A DNA stretch of 64,000 nt from Odobenus rosmarus divergens (GCF_000321225.1 NW_004451011.1:141710-205709); one strand, 5' to 3'. Counted from the stretch's first letter, positions 45,065 to 56,455 are shown. Notes: a model not told the origin generated them from the sequence alone. A program made the numbers and translations.

Positions 45065-46135
45065 ATCCCAGGCAGCAAGTGGGATCCCGAGGAAATGGGA
45101 AGTGACAAAGAAATATCACTCCAACAACCCTGGGTTCACAAGCCACAGGCTTCTTTCCTCATTACGTGGCAGGCTCTCCAGCCTCCTCCCCCTCTCCTGC
45201 TGGGGCTCTGCCTGGTACCACAAGTCCCACAGAGGGTGGGCACAACCAAAGGGGTCATTCAGCAAGAGATGAAATTCTCCCACAGACTGGGGACACAGAA
45301 TAAGAAATCCCACCTACAGAGAAGGAAAAATGATCAAGGGGAACAGCTGGACACCTCGGAGAACTCACAGAGCATTTAATTAGTATGCTGGAGGGCTTAA
45401 GCACACAACTGAAGTTTAACTATTGGACGTACCTTTGAGAAATTAAATTACCTTTGCAATTCAAGTTGCTCTACCCAGAATTCTGTATTAACTCCTGATC
45501 TGAGAAGCCTCAATGACATTTTTCTGGCCTTGTTGGTCAAACTAAGAATCTTAATTTAGCACAAAGAACCCAGCTGAATTCAAGTCCAGTCCTACAACAG
45601 ATCTGATCCACAAAAGATTTGTGCCTCAAATGCATTTAATCCACACAATCTGCAGACACAGCCCCAATTTTTCCAGTATTTCAATGCCACTGGCCAGCGC
45701 TGTTTCAGTTTTCAATTCTGCGTCTGCCTTAGGTTTATATGAGGTATGTGAAGATTTATGGTGGCCACAAACACCTATTTTCTTGTTGTCTCTGTTTTTG
45801 AATTTAGCACAACAGAGTGGGAAAGCGAGCTCAGAAAAGTAATAGATTGGTCGGAAAGTCTATCCAGAACAGTGGGGAGAACATGGCTCCCAAATCTCCA
45901 AAGATTCCTGGGTGGGTGTGAGAGAAAAGGAGCGTTAGGAAAGCAAGCAAGCATCACAGTAAGTGTTATGGAGATGACATTTTCTCTATGTTCTGACAAG
46001 TGTTGACTTTAAGAAGGTCATCTGACTCCAAGGTCATACCCCAAGCTGATGGAGACCAGTCATGCATTTGTCCTGTCTCCTCAGTCAAGCTCTTTGGGGG
46101 AAAGGATTCTGCCCTCAAGGCCAGGGAGTCAAAGA
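45065..46135. other. Unique sequence
   Basis: Several 65-95-codon frames on both strands (45095-45379, 45621-45842, 45758-46006). None has splice sites at both ends or a recognised domain. Confidence 0.35.
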
Positions 46136-46139
46136 GTAG

Positions 46140-46350
46140 GGCATTAAGAGGATGGGCTCTGAGGTCAGACCCCCTGGAATTCCAGTTCTGCCATCTGCTG
46201 GCTGATGACCCTGTGCAAGTAAAGTAACTTGTGCCTCCACTCCCTCATCTGTAAAATGGACTCTCTCTCACAGTCACTGGGAGAACCCACTGCTCATAAA
46301 ATAGTGCAGTGCTTGGCTCATGGTAAACACTCAATAGATTACAGTTAATA
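46140..46350 (+). mobile_element. MIR SINE, near full length
   Basis: 'GGATGGGCTCTGAGGTCAGA', 'CAGTTCTGCCATCTGCTGGC', 'CTCCCTCATCTGTAAAATGG' and 'GCTCATGGTAAACACTCAAT' in plus MIR order. Confidence 0.9.
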
Positions 46351-46354
46351 TTAA

Positions 46355-46812
46355 TACTGTATCCGGTTTTCTCCAAATTTCCAGAACAGTCTGTGTTTTC
46401 AGAAAGCATGGATTAAAAATAAGGCAACATGTCTATTAAGGGGTACCAATAGCTCAAAGACCTCTACAACTCCTACAAATCTTTGTAATAAGCACTTTAT
46501 TTAACTCACCTGAACAGGACTATAAAATGAAACTGTAACATCCCTACCACATGCTTACCATCCCCCCCCTTGCTAACTAGTATTTTATGAAAGCATGTTT
46601 ATCATTTTTAAATATTTTATTGCCACCACCTCAACCCTTGACCATCTACTTGTTACGTGAATTATCTCTGACGGTCCTGGATCCCCACTTAATTTAAACT
46701 CTTGGATTTTTATGCAGGCTTAAAGACAATCTGTCAGAAAAAAATTTTAAATCTTGGTATTTACACACTGAGGGAAAGGAGGAATGGCTCCAAAAAAAAA
46801 AAAATCACATCA
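46355..46812. other. No recognised feature
   Basis: AT-rich; a poly-A run at 46792-46804. Confidence 0.35.
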
Positions 46813-46814
46813 TG

Positions 46815-46955
46815 TCAGAATTGAAACCAACCCTCCTAGTCCAATCCCTGATTTACAAAAGATGATACTGAAGTTCAGAGCAACCAGTCCAAGCAATGTG
46901 GCCACTGAGTGCGGCCAAGGCAGGGCCTCTACCCGATTTCCTGATTCTTGGCCCC
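46815..46955 (-). mobile_element. L3/CR1-like or MIR fragment
   Basis: 'CCTCCTAGTCCAATCCCTGA', 'ACAAAAGATGATACTGAAGT' and 'CAAGCAATGTGGCCACTGAG' resemble the L3 tail. Confidence 0.45.
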
Positions 46956-46960
46956 TGCAT

Positions 46961-47337
46961 TAAATGCTGCATGAAATAAGTCAAGTAGAGAAAGTCAATT
47001 ATCATATGGTTTCACTTACTTGTGGAACATAAGGAATAGCATGGAGGGCATTAGGAGAAGGAAGGGAAAAATGAAGCGGGGGGAAATCAGAGGGGGAGAC
47101 AAACCATGAGAGACTATGGACACCGGGAAACAAACTGAGGGTTCTGGAGGGGAGGGGGATGGGGGGATGGGTTAGCCCGGTGATGGGTATTAAGGAGGAC
47201 ATGTATTGCATGGAGCACTGGGTGTTACAAGAAAACAATGAATCATGGAACACTACATCAAAAACTAATGATGTACTGTATGGTAACTAACATAATAAAA
47301 TTAAATTAAATTAAAAAAATAAATAAATGCTGCATGA
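46961..47337 (+). mobile_element. Carnivore L1 insertion, 5' truncated to ~350 bp
   Basis: Starts in the ORF2 end/3'UTR ('ATCATATGGTTTCACTTACT'), continues with 'GGGGGAGACAAACCATGAGA' and 'GAGCACTGGGTGTTACAAGA', and ends 'AACATAATAAAATTAAATTA'. A 14-base duplication, TAAATGCTGCATGA, lies at 46961-46974 and 47324-47337, proving a separate target-primed insertion. Confidence 0.92.
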
Positions 47338-47400
47338 TGTACAGAGACGTGACTTCCGATCACTATGCAAATAATGCCAGTGACATATCTAGGGCTGAAG

Positions 47401-47906
47401 AAACCACTTTCTACATGTATCATATGACCTCACTGATATGAGGAATTCTTAATCTCAGGAAACAAACTGAGGGTTGCTGGAGTGGGGGGGGGGGGGAGGG
47501 ATGGGGTGGCTGGGTGATAGACATTGGGGAGGGTATGTGCTATGGTGAGCGCTGTGAATTGTGCAAGACTGTTGAATCACAGATCTGTACCTCTGAAACA
47601 AATAATGCAATATATGTTAAGAAAAAAAAAAAAAGAAGAAGAAGATAGCAGGAGGGGAAGAATGAAGGGGAGTAAGTCGGAGGGGGAGACGAACCATGAG
47701 AGACGATGGACTCTGAAAAACAGACTGAGGGTTCTAGAGGGGAGGAGCGTGGGGGGATGGGTTAGCCTGGTGATGAGTATTAAAGAGGGCACATTCTGCG
47801 TGGAGCACTGGGTGTTATGCACAAACAATGAATCATGGAACACTACATCAAAAACTAATGATGTAATGTATGGTGATTAACATAACAATAAAAAAACCCA
47901 CTTTCT
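47401..47906 (+). mobile_element. Second carnivore L1 3'-end insertion
   Basis: 'TGTATCATATGACCTCACTG', 'AACTGAGGGTTGCTGGAGTG', an A/GAA-rich internal stretch (47621-47645) and then the same 3'UTR as the copy 400 bases earlier ('ATGAGAGACGATGGACTCTG', 'GGTGATTAACATAACAATAA'). The near-duplicate AAACCACTTTCT (47401-47412) / AAACCCACTTTCT (47894-47906) flanks it. The 118-codon frame 47524-47880 is 3'UTR, not a gene. Confidence 0.9.
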
Positions 47907-47909
47907 GCC

Positions 47910-48505
47910 ATTTCAGCTAAAAGCCTAACTTCTCAGGTTCATCGAGTTTCATAGAAGGCAATGCCCCACAGTTGCAGCTGGCTGATTGCAGGGTTTCCCC
48001 CAAAGTTTTACCACTGGGCAGTCTATTACAACCCTGATGAATTCAAAGGAGCCATCACGGGATTCTGGATTCTTAAGGCTCACAGTCAAGATAAAGGCAT
48101 TGACTTAAACGCAGGGAAAGGACCAAAGACTGTTATCACTCACAGCATTCTCATTTTCACCGAGAGGTTTTCACTACAAAGGCTACATTGCTTGGGACTA
48201 AAACTCTAGAGATAGCAGGACAAGCTGAGCTGACGGGGAGGGGATAGGTAAGCAGAGGGCCGTTACCATCATTTAACTGATCTAGCAATAAAAAAATCTT
48301 GAAAAGATTCACATAACCAAGAAGGAAATACAAGTCTCCAACATGCAGTCAGCAGATTATTATACTGATGTTCGTATGTCATACTGGTGACTTTTATTTA
48401 TTCTTTTGAATGACACTTTTATTTGCTGTCTTCCTCTTATCTTAGAATTACTGGGTTTTGAAATGTCCATTCTTTTTTAGGGTAGTGACTACCATGCACG
48501 TGTGT
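47910..48505. other. Unique sequence
   Basis: An 82-codon plus frame (47961-48209) has no splice acceptor and no recognised domain. Confidence 0.35.
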
Positions 48506-48509
48506 CTAC

Positions 48510-48600
48510 TAGACATTCATTTCACAGATGAGGAACTGAGCAGCTCTGGGCAACCAGTCCAAGGCAACACCATTAGCGTGGAGGAGGACTGAGGTCAAAC
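48510..48600 (-). mobile_element. MIR fragment
   Basis: 'ATTTCACAGATGAGGAACTG' followed by 'CAACCAGTCCAAGGCAACAC'. Confidence 0.55.
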
Positions 48601-48659
48601 AACTAGTTAACGACAGAAACATTAACTTTCAATGTCTTTGGAATAGGCCTCAGAAGACT

Positions 48660-48815
48660 GGAGCTAACAATTTCATTTCCTCTTCACAATAATCCTATGA
48701 GGGTAGAATAATGAACCCTGCTTTCCTAATGACAAATGAAGTTCTAAGAGGTTAGGTCCTTCATTCAAGTCACACAGCAAGAAAACTGGTACTACCCAGT
48801 TGGCTTCTGGTGGAA
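48660..48815 (-). mobile_element. MIR SINE
   Basis: 'TCACAATAATCCTATGAGGG', 'AATGAAGTTCTAAGAGGTTA' and 'CAAGTCACACAGCAAGAAAA' in reverse MIR order. Confidence 0.8.
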
Positions 48816-48819
48816 GCTA

Positions 48820-49045
48820 CAAATTGGCAAAAATTCTTTTGTAAAGAAATTTAGTGATTCACATCAAAGGTCTTAAAAATGTGCACACTCTTTAACCCAG
48901 GAAGTGATGAGATATATACACAAGCATTTGTATTCATGGATTTACCACAATATTATCTATAATGGTGAAAAAAAAATGGAAACCAACAAGAAAAGCAATT
49001 CTGCCAATGGACTATTATGAAGGCATCAAAACTCATGTTTTCAAG
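48820..49045 (+). mobile_element. Probable old L1 ORF2/3' scrap
   Basis: 'TTTAACCCAGGAAGTGATGA' and 'TTTACCACAATATTATCTAT' recall the end of old L1 ORF2, but the stretch is short and diverged. Confidence 0.4.
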
Positions 49046-49047
49046 GA

Positions 49048-49112
49048 GGGCTAACTAAACAGAATAATCCCATAAATGAAAAAAGATGGGCTAACTAAAC
49101 AGAATAATCCCA
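49048..49112. repeat. Tandem duplication, 40-base period
   Basis: The 25 bases from GGGCTAACTAAACAGAATAA onward occur at 49048-49072 and again, identical, at 49088-49112. The SINE target duplication begins inside the second unit. Confidence 0.85.
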
Positions 49113-49346
49113 ATTTTGTTGGGGGCGCCTGGGTGGCTCAGTCGTTAAGTGTCTGCCTTTGGCTCAGGTCATGATCCCAGGGTCCTGGCATCGAGCCCCG
49201 CATCGGGCTCCCTGCTCCGCAGGAAGCCTGCTTCTCCCTCTCACACTCCCCCTGCTTGTGTTCCCACTCTCACTGTCTCTCTCTCTCTCTCTCTCTGTGA
49301 ATTAAATAAATAAATAAAATCTTTAAAAAAAAAATCCCAATTTTGT
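49106..49346 (+). mobile_element. SINEC copy with target-site duplication
   Basis: Body 49120-49332 (GGGGGCGCCTGGGTGGCTCA head, (CT)n, AAATAAATAAATAAAATC tail). A 14-base duplication, AATCCCAATTTTGT, lies at 49106-49119 and 49333-49346. Confidence 0.95.
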
Positions 49347-49599
49347 CTTTCAAAAAAATACCATACAGACATACATATGTATGCCAACATACACAAAGAC
49401 ACATAGAAGGAACTAAATCAAAATGTTAAATGTGGATAAAATGAGTATTAAAATTATGGATTTAAACAAATGATAAAAAATAATTTTTAAAAAACCATAA
49501 ACTGTTGCAATCAAATTTTTGTTCAGGCAAGTATTTAAGAGGGTATTTACATATAAAAATATCTTTTTTATCAGAGAACTTCTCTTAATGCTAGTAATT

Positions 49600-49775
49600 C
49601 TTGAAGTTTCTTTATGTGCCAGCCATACTTCATATATGTGCCCTCACTTAATCTTTAAAATATCCTTATGAAGTACACCACTATCACTCCAATTTAGAGA
49701 TGAGAAAATTGAGGGTCCAAGATGTGAAATGCGACATCTAGGAAGTGAAAAAACCAGAGCATGGACCAAAGAGCA
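49600..49775 (-). mobile_element. MIR SINE
   Basis: 'TTTATGTGCCAGCCATACTT', 'TCCTTATGAAGTACACCACT' and 'AATTTAGAGATGAGAAAATT' in reverse MIR order. Confidence 0.8.
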
Positions 49776-49779
49776 CTTC

Positions 49780-50690
49780 TCTAAAGCTTCACATTCAATC
49801 CTTATGTTAAACACACAATCAAAACCTTGTTTCATGCTAAATAATCTTTCTAAAGGCAGAATATACTAGGTTCAGGAATTGAAATCTAGTACATGATTAT
49901 TAGGATATCTATAATTTGCTTCAAAATATGTCAGCACATACAGTATCCTATTATGGTGCCTGTGTTAGAGTTCACATCGTACACCAGGGACAGTCAGTTG
50001 TCCCAATGCAGGCTTCAGGCTCTACAGGTTGGGCTATGAGCATTCTAATCAGCAAACCTACTCTCCAGAAACTTCAGTTACCTTTATCCTTGAAAACAAA
50101 CAGCAGGGGCTTTGATAATTGGAATAAGGAATGTTAAAATTGTGAATTTCCACTGGTAAAGTCAGTGCCTTCCTAGTGAATGTGCCACATGGACTCTCAT
50201 TAATTTAATTAGTGGAACTTAGGTCACAGGGGCCAGCTCAAATTTCCACGGATATACCCATCCTTGCACAATGAAGGTCTAAGATTCGATCCAGCAAGCC
50301 CTACGCCAGCCAACTTTAGGGATGGCACCCAAAGTTTATGCCTGGATGGTCCTATGACCACCCACTGGATCAGAAGATTTGGCTGCCTGATACTATCTTT
50401 AAAATAGCTGAACCCTGCCTTTGGAAGAGTGTCAGCTCTGTTTTCAGTGAGTTAGCTGCTGATGCAATTCATGGTCAGAGCACCCAAAAGGACAGAGATT
50501 TAATCAAACTGATAAAACAGGTAAACTATTTTGCGCCTACTTATAAACAAAGGGTTAACAAAATGTCTGTACATGTTGCAGAACTTTTTTATAAGCTGGT
50601 AGTAAGGTTGTGAGGGTGCAGCTGATGCTTACCAACTTCTAATTATTATCAATTCCCAATATATGTCAAAAAGAATTTAACAGCTGGTGC
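49780..50690. other. Unique sequence with an unexplained 91-codon frame
   Basis: A plus frame 50338-50613 reads with a balanced amino-acid mix (for example WLPDTIFKIAEPCLW). An AACAG|GTAAAC donor-like site at ~50520 lies inside it. No known domain recognised, no clear start context. It may be an old repeat or pseudogene remnant or chance. Confidence 0.25.
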
Positions 50691-50729
50691 ATGCAACTTG
50701 GCATACCAATCAGCTGAGGTCAGTATGGG

Positions 50730-51202
50730 GGGCAGTACTGACATTGCTCCTAGTGATTCCTGCCTCTTGGTATTTATGCCCTGTGTAATCCCCTTCCCTT
50801 GAGGGTGGTCTACATCTAATGAACACAATACAAAAAAAGAAATGGATGTCACTTCTATGATTAGGTAACAAAAACTATGGCTTCTGCCTTGCTAGCAATC
50901 TCCTGCCTCCTCTCTTGCTTGCTGCCATGTTGTGAGAGCCCCATATGGCAAGGAACCAAGGAAGGCTGGTAGAATCCTACCAGCAACCATGTGAATGCAT
51001 TTGGAACTGAATCTTGCCCAGAGAGCCTTCCAATGAGATCACAGCCCCAGCCAACACGATTATATCCAAAACCCAGAAGCAGAAGACCCAACTAAGTCAT
51101 GCCCAGACTCCTGACCCACAGAAACTGAGAGACAATAAATGTGTGTTGTAAGCTGTGGAGTGCCGGGATGATGTGTTATACAGCCATAGATGACTAATAT
51201 CG
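50730..51202 (+). mobile_element. MLT1-type MaLR solo LTR
   Basis: 'AGTGATTCCTGCCTCTTGGT', 'TATTTATGCCCTGTGTAATC', 'GACTCCTGACCCACAGAAAC' and 'GACAATAAATGTGTGTTGTA', ending 'AGATGACTAATAT'. Same broad family as 7300-7812. No retroviral genes attached. Confidence 0.8.
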
Positions 51203-51279
51203 TTTACAAAAATGATGCAACCAAATAGCAGCCAGGTTTTTTCAAATGCCCATTTGGACTACTACAAAGACAGTGTCTC

Positions 51280-51350
51280 AGTGTAGGTGTGTATGTGTGT
51301 GTGTTGTGTACAGTGTGTGTGTGTACATATACACATACACACACATTTAT
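51280..51350. repeat. GT/CA microsatellite
   Basis: TGTGTGTG runs followed by ACACATACACACACATTTAT. Plus frames across it (51246-51515, 51289-51537) are repeat artefacts. Confidence 0.9.
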
Positions 51351-51354
51351 ATAT

Positions 51355-52885
51355 ACTGGTATATACCCAAGAATAGTACCTTCTGTCTCAGAGAATTATA
51401 TTCCACTATTAAAATGGATTTTTATAAACACCCTAAGGAAACAGCATGTTCAGATATCTTTAGCTGTAGCAGGTATAGGCCAGACCTTCTTCAAAGTGAT
51501 GTTCAAACTGTTTGACTTGCCCACAATGTTTCGGTGACAAATACTTCACATGCTGTTGAATTCAGCCTCGCTCCACTTCAGTTTCCCGATCAACACATGA
51601 ATAATGAGGGGACGAATAATGGAGCCTTGCCAGGAGAAGGGCTAGGATAATAAATTATTTTACTACACATTGAAAATGTATTTCACAAACTTAAGGGAAA
51701 AAAAAAAAAACTTCTCCATGAGTGCACCACAAGAGCTCTGCACTTCCACAGCATTTGCAGTGTCTCCAAGCACAGAGACAACAGGGCTAAAACAGAACAC
51801 TTGCATGACAAGAGTGTTAGCACCCATATCATCTCCTAAGCCTCTCCCAGAAGAGTAAAACAGGAAATCTGCAAGAACCACGTGGGAGTCCACCAAAAAG
51901 TTCTTTTGATTTTGGTTTGGAATTTTGGGGGTCGGGGGCCAGGGCACTGGTGACTGAATATGGGGGAGATGGAGACAGTTACAACCAGTGTGGTATGAAG
52001 CATACTTTCTCAGTGGGAACCATACCAACACAAGGTGACAATTTATTTTGGGGAGTGAAAAATATCTTATGCTTTTTATGTATAAAGCAAAGGCATAATA
52101 TAAGTATATAAACAGATAATCAGTATCTCCATGGTATTAATAGTTCATGGGGATGGGGACAAATAGAAAAAAAAAAGTCTAAAAAGGTTCACTGGGTATG
52201 GTTGGGTGATAATGAAGAAAAGGTTGAAAACCAAGACCCAAGGCCTACCTTCCCATAACTGGAGAGCACCTGCAGAGCCACACGTGCCCAGGGAATATCC
52301 TGATCTCTCTGCTGTGTCCTTCTCCTAGGATCCCTGAGGTGGGACTTGACTGGCCTGGGCTCAACACAGCCCCGCTTCACAGCTGTTGGCCATTCCCCTA
52401 GGCTGCAGAAATGTGTATGAAGCCTTTCTTGTGTCTCAGACTTCCCTCAATCCCTATTTTCTGTCAGATCCTTCCCTCTGTTTTCTTCATCTATTTTTTA
52501 AATGTGCTTGCTTACCTCAAGGCAAGTTAAAATATGTACTTAAGTGGTATCCAGTGTGCTACTTGTCTATGGCACTTTTCAACACTTCCAACCCATCATG
52601 GATCAAAACTGTCCACAAGAACCTGAAATTACGACAGAGAGACAGAGACTATGGCGGAGTCAAGAGACAACTGAATGGCTCTCAGACTGAGGAGAGCACC
52701 ACATGCCACACTTGCTGGTGTCACCAGCCAAGAGTAGAGTCTATTTAGCACCACTCTTCTGGACGGACTTGAGAAAACTACACAGTAATGGTACAGTCCA
52801 TTGCTGCCATGGACAAAGAGAGCTATCTGAAAAACAAATTTTTAAGCAGTTCCTCAAAAATTAAAACGGAATTACCACAAAATCC
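51355..52885. other. Unique sequence, intron-like
   Basis: Holds frames of 60-122 codons on both strands, one of them (52249-52333, minus) bracketed by splice-like dinucleotides but with a poor pyrimidine tract. No gene called. Confidence 0.35.
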
Positions 52886-52889
52886 AGAA

Positions 52890-53410
52890 AAAGAATTGAG
52901 AGCAAAGACTTGTACAGGTATTTATAGACCCATATTCATGGCAGCATTATTCACAATAGCCAAAAGGTGGAAGAAACCCAAGTGTCCACTGACGGATGAA
53001 TAAACAAATAATATGTGGTACAAATACATAATGCAATACCACTCAGCCCTAAAAAGAAATACTGACACACACTATGACATTGATAAACCTTGAAAACATT
53101 ATGCTAAATGAAATAAGCCAGACACAAAAAGCACAAATATTGTATGATTCCACTTACATGAAGTACCTCAAGAAGTAAAATTCACAGAGACAAAAAATAA
53201 AATGGTAGTTGCCAGGAGCTGGGAGGAGAGAGGAATGGGGAGTTAATATTTAATGGCTGAGTTATTATTAGGAAGATGAAAAAGTTCTGGATTTGGATGG
53301 TGCTGATAGTTACACAACACTGAATGTACTTAATGCACAGCAGATTGCATTTAAAAATAGTCCAACTGGTAAATTTTACGTAACGTATTACTTTATCACA
53401 ATAAAAAATC
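52890..53410 (+). mobile_element. Old L1M (L1MA/MB-like) 3' end
   Basis: 'ATTCACAATAGCCAAAAGGT', 'GTGTCCACTGACGGATGAAT', 'GGTAGTTGCCAGGAGCTGGG' and the final 'TTTATCACAATAAAAAATC' follow the ORF2 end and 3'UTR of an old L1 in plus orientation. Confidence 0.85.
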
Positions 53411-53760
53411 TTTACTATAGTTTTTAATATTTAGAGTGGGGGGAATCAGGCGATCTTTACTGTAGGTTTTCCTCTACTTCTTGATTTATGATTTTAGCAA
53501 GTCAAGTAGCATCTGGAAAACTCATGCTTCCTCTTCTCTAACGCTCCGCTTCCCAAACTTCAGATCACCGCATGTACTCAACAGCTTGTCCTCTGCTGTG
53601 TTCCCAGGAGTCAGACCCAGAAAGTCTGTGTGCAGTGCTTGAATCTGGATTTGATCAGTGGCTCGGGATCCATGATTCCCTGAACTTTCCAACTGATGGA
53701 TGACATTTTCTTTCTCGTCTTATATGTCACCAACCACACCATTCCCAACATCACCTTCAC
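53411..53760. other. Unique sequence between two L1 tails
   Basis: No recognised repeat or exon. Confidence 0.35.
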
Positions 53761-53764
53761 AGGT

Positions 53765-55125
53765 ATGTTTTCTTCTTATTGAGGTATAACTGGCATACAT
53801 TATACTAGTCTCAGGTGTACCACATAATGATTTGATATTTGTATGTACTGTGAAACGATCACCACAGTAAGTCTAGTTAGTGTTCATCACCATACATAAT
53901 TACAGAATTCATTTTTCTTGTGATGAGAGTTTTTAAGATTTACTCTATTAGCAACTTGCAAATATGCAATACAGTATTATTAACCATAGTCACTGTGCTG
54001 GACTCTACACCCCCGCCCATCGTATTTATTTTATAACCACCCCTGGCAACCACTAATTTTTCTCTGTATCTATGAACTTGGTTTTTGCTTTTGTTTTATA
54101 CTCCACAAATCAGTGAGATTATATGGTATCTGTATTTCTCTGACTTATTTATTTAGCATAATAGCCTCAAGGTCCTATCCATGTTGTTGCAAATGGCAAG
54201 ATTTCATTCTTTTTTAGGGCTAAATAATATTCCTCTGTGTGTGTGTGTGTGTGTGCACGCATGTCCCACGTCTTCTTTATCCACTCATCCGTCAGTGGAT
54301 ATTTAGGTTGTTTCTGTATCTTGGCTAATGTAAATAATTCATTATTTACATGGGGGCATATCTATCTTTTGAGTTAGTGTTCTCATTTCCTTTGGATAAA
54401 TACCCAGAAGTAGAATTGCTAGATCATAGGATAGTTCTATTTTTAATTTTTTGAGGAACGTCCATACTGTTTTCCACAGTAGCTACATCAACTTACATTC
54501 GTACCAGCAGTGCTCGAGGGTTCTCTTTTCTCCCACCACCACCGATTATTTCTTTTTTATTGATACCAGTCATTCTGACAGGTGTGAGGTGGTATCTCAT
54601 TGTGATTTCGATTTGCATTTCCCTGATGATTTGTGATAGTCAACATTTTTTCATGTACCTGTTAGCCATCTGTATGCATTCTTCGGAAGAATGTCTATTT
54701 GGTTCCTCTGCCCATTTTTTTTTAACATTTGTTTAGGGTTTTTGCTCTTGTTTTTCGTGTATGGTATAAGAAAGTGGTTCAGTTCATTTTTTCGCATGTA
54801 GCTGTCCAGTTTTCCGAGCACTATTTGTTGAAAAGACTGTCCTTTCCCTACTGTATATTCATGGTTACTCCGTTATAAATTAATTGACTGAATAAGCATG
54901 GGTTGATTTCTGGGCTTTCTATTCTGTCCCTTTGATCTACGTGTCTGTTTTTAGGCAATACCATAATGGTTTGATGACTACAACTTTGTAATATAGTTTG
55001 ACATAAGGGAGCACAATGCCTCCAGCTTCTTTCTCAAGATTGCTTTGGCTATTTGAGGTCTCCTCTGCTTCCATACAGGTTTTAGGACTGTTTATTCTAT
55101 TTCTGTGAAAAATGCCACTGAAATT
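53765..55125 (-). mobile_element. Old L1M 3'UTR and ORF2 end, antisense
   Basis: 'TATTGAGGTATAACTGGCAT' (3'UTR), 'AAATGGCAAGATTTCATTCT', 'GTGAGGTGGTATCTCATTGT' and 'TTGAAAAGACTGTCCTTTCC' are classic antisense L1 ORF2/3'UTR stretches. About 1.36 kb, 5' truncated, without intact frames. A GT microsatellite lies inside it (54236-54256). Confidence 0.9.
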
Positions 55126-55129
55126 TTCT

Positions 55130-55545
55130 TTTGTAATATAAAGATATTTTCAAGCCAGATAGCACAAAAACAAACCCATAGTCCAGAGGAAAGCAGAAAA
55201 AAAGGATATAACATTAACAGCTGAACATCCCCTCAACCTGCCCGGCACTCTGGAATTTAGGTCAGGTAGAGTCTGGATAAAACCAGTGGGCGTGGGAGGG
55301 GCCCCGACCAGAAGGGTGGACGCTCTCTAGCCGTTCAAAACCAGTATCATAGCCCTTATTCCCCTGGTCCAGCCCAAGCTCTCCCACTGCAACTGAATTC
55401 CTTGCTTCTGCATTCCTCCATCCTTACTGTAAATACCACATCTCCTTGCTCTGGCTCTTGCAAGCACACCACATCTGCTGCCGCGCATGCAGGGGCTTGA
55501 GTGCAGAGCGCGTGGATGTGGCAGTGGGTATACTCATTAACAGTA
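55130..55545. other. Unique sequence
   Basis: A somewhat GC-rich patch (55240-55330, 55470-55530). No gene signal recognised. Confidence 0.35.
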
Positions 55546-55549
55546 CACG

Positions 55550-55702
55550 CTGGAGCCAGTGAGGTTAGGGTTCAAATCCCAAGTTCACCACTCACTAATT
55601 CTGTGACCTTGAGAAAACTGCTTCATCGCTTGGGACCTCAGGTTGCCAATGCATAATACAGGAATAAGAGTTCCTATGTCACAGAGTTGTTCAGAAAAGT
55701 AA
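55550..55702 (+). mobile_element. MIR SINE, first half (split by a SINEC)
   Basis: 'GGGTTCAAATCCCAAGTTCA', 'CACTAATTCTGTGACCTTGA' and 'CAGAGTTGTTCAGAAAAGTA' in plus MIR order. It continues at 55936. Confidence 0.85.
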
Positions 55703-55935
55703 CAGGGGCGGGGACGCCTGGGTATCTCAGTTGGTTAAAATGTCTGACTCTTGACTTTGGTTCAGGTCATGATCTCAGCATCCTGGGATGGAGCCCCGCA
55801 TGGGGCTTGGCAGGGAGTCTGCTGCGGTTCTCTCCCACTGCCCCTCTCCCTGCTCGCACTCATTCTCTCTCTCTCCTTCTCTCTCTCAAGTAAGTAAATA
55901 AATCTTTAAAAACAAAAAAAAAGGAAGAAAAGTAA
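55693..55935 (+). mobile_element. SINEC inserted in a MIR, with target-site duplication
   Basis: Body from about 55703 (GGGACGCCTGGGTATCTCAG at 55711). A 10-base duplication, AGAAAAGTAA, lies at 55693-55702 and 55926-55935. CT-rich 3' part and AAGTAAGTAAATAAATC tail. Confidence 0.92.
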
Positions 55936-55992
55936 TTTAGGTAATGTGCTTGGCATCTAGTAACCTCTTATAAGTATAGTTGTTATTTTAAT
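55936..55992 (+). mobile_element. MIR SINE, second half
   Basis: 'GTAATGTGCTTGGCATCTAG' completes the MIR broken by the SINEC. Confidence 0.75.
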
Positions 55993-56109
55993 ATTCTTCT
56001 CAGCACTGACCATAGTGCTAAGCACCAGACACCAAGTGGGGCTCAATAAATTCTCATTATCAGCAGATGTTTATTCATTGCCTGTCAAGCTTTCCACTCC
56101 AGGCTTTTG

Positions 56110-56245
56110 GATACCTGTGAAATAAAGCCGTAGCAGGCACAGATTCCACTCTCGTGAATTCTCCTTCCTACTTGTGTCTCCAGCATCCCACCCAGTGCCT
56201 GGCACATAGTGGATACCCAAAGTGTCTATGGAACTAAACTTCTGA
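56110..56245 (+). mobile_element. L2 3'-end fragment
   Basis: 'CCCAGTGCCTGGCACATAGT' and 'GGATACCCAAAGTG' match the L2 end. Confidence 0.6.
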
Positions 56246-56455
56246 GTTTAAAATCTACTGTGTGTTCAGATGAATTTGAAGAGAAACAAACAAACACGTA
56301 ACCATAAAAAGAAAGTATGAAAAAGAAGCATGTGAGTTAGATTATTTTTTAATTCTTGAAAACAGGAAGAACATCTTCTGTGTATTTAACCTGTGTTTTT
56401 CAATCTACTGAAAACTTCCAACATAGTTTTCACACCTATTTGTGAGACTGCATTA

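Noticed and set aside
47524..47880. 118-codon plus frame and the 88-codon minus frame opposite
   Set aside because: Both lie in the 3'UTR of a carnivore L1, which is known to be non-coding.
52249..52333. Minus-strand exon-like segment (85 bases, donor GTAGGC, acceptor CCACCTCAG)
   Set aside because: The pyrimidine tract is poor, and the phase does not fit between exons A and B (phase 0 meets a stop at once). Probably chance.
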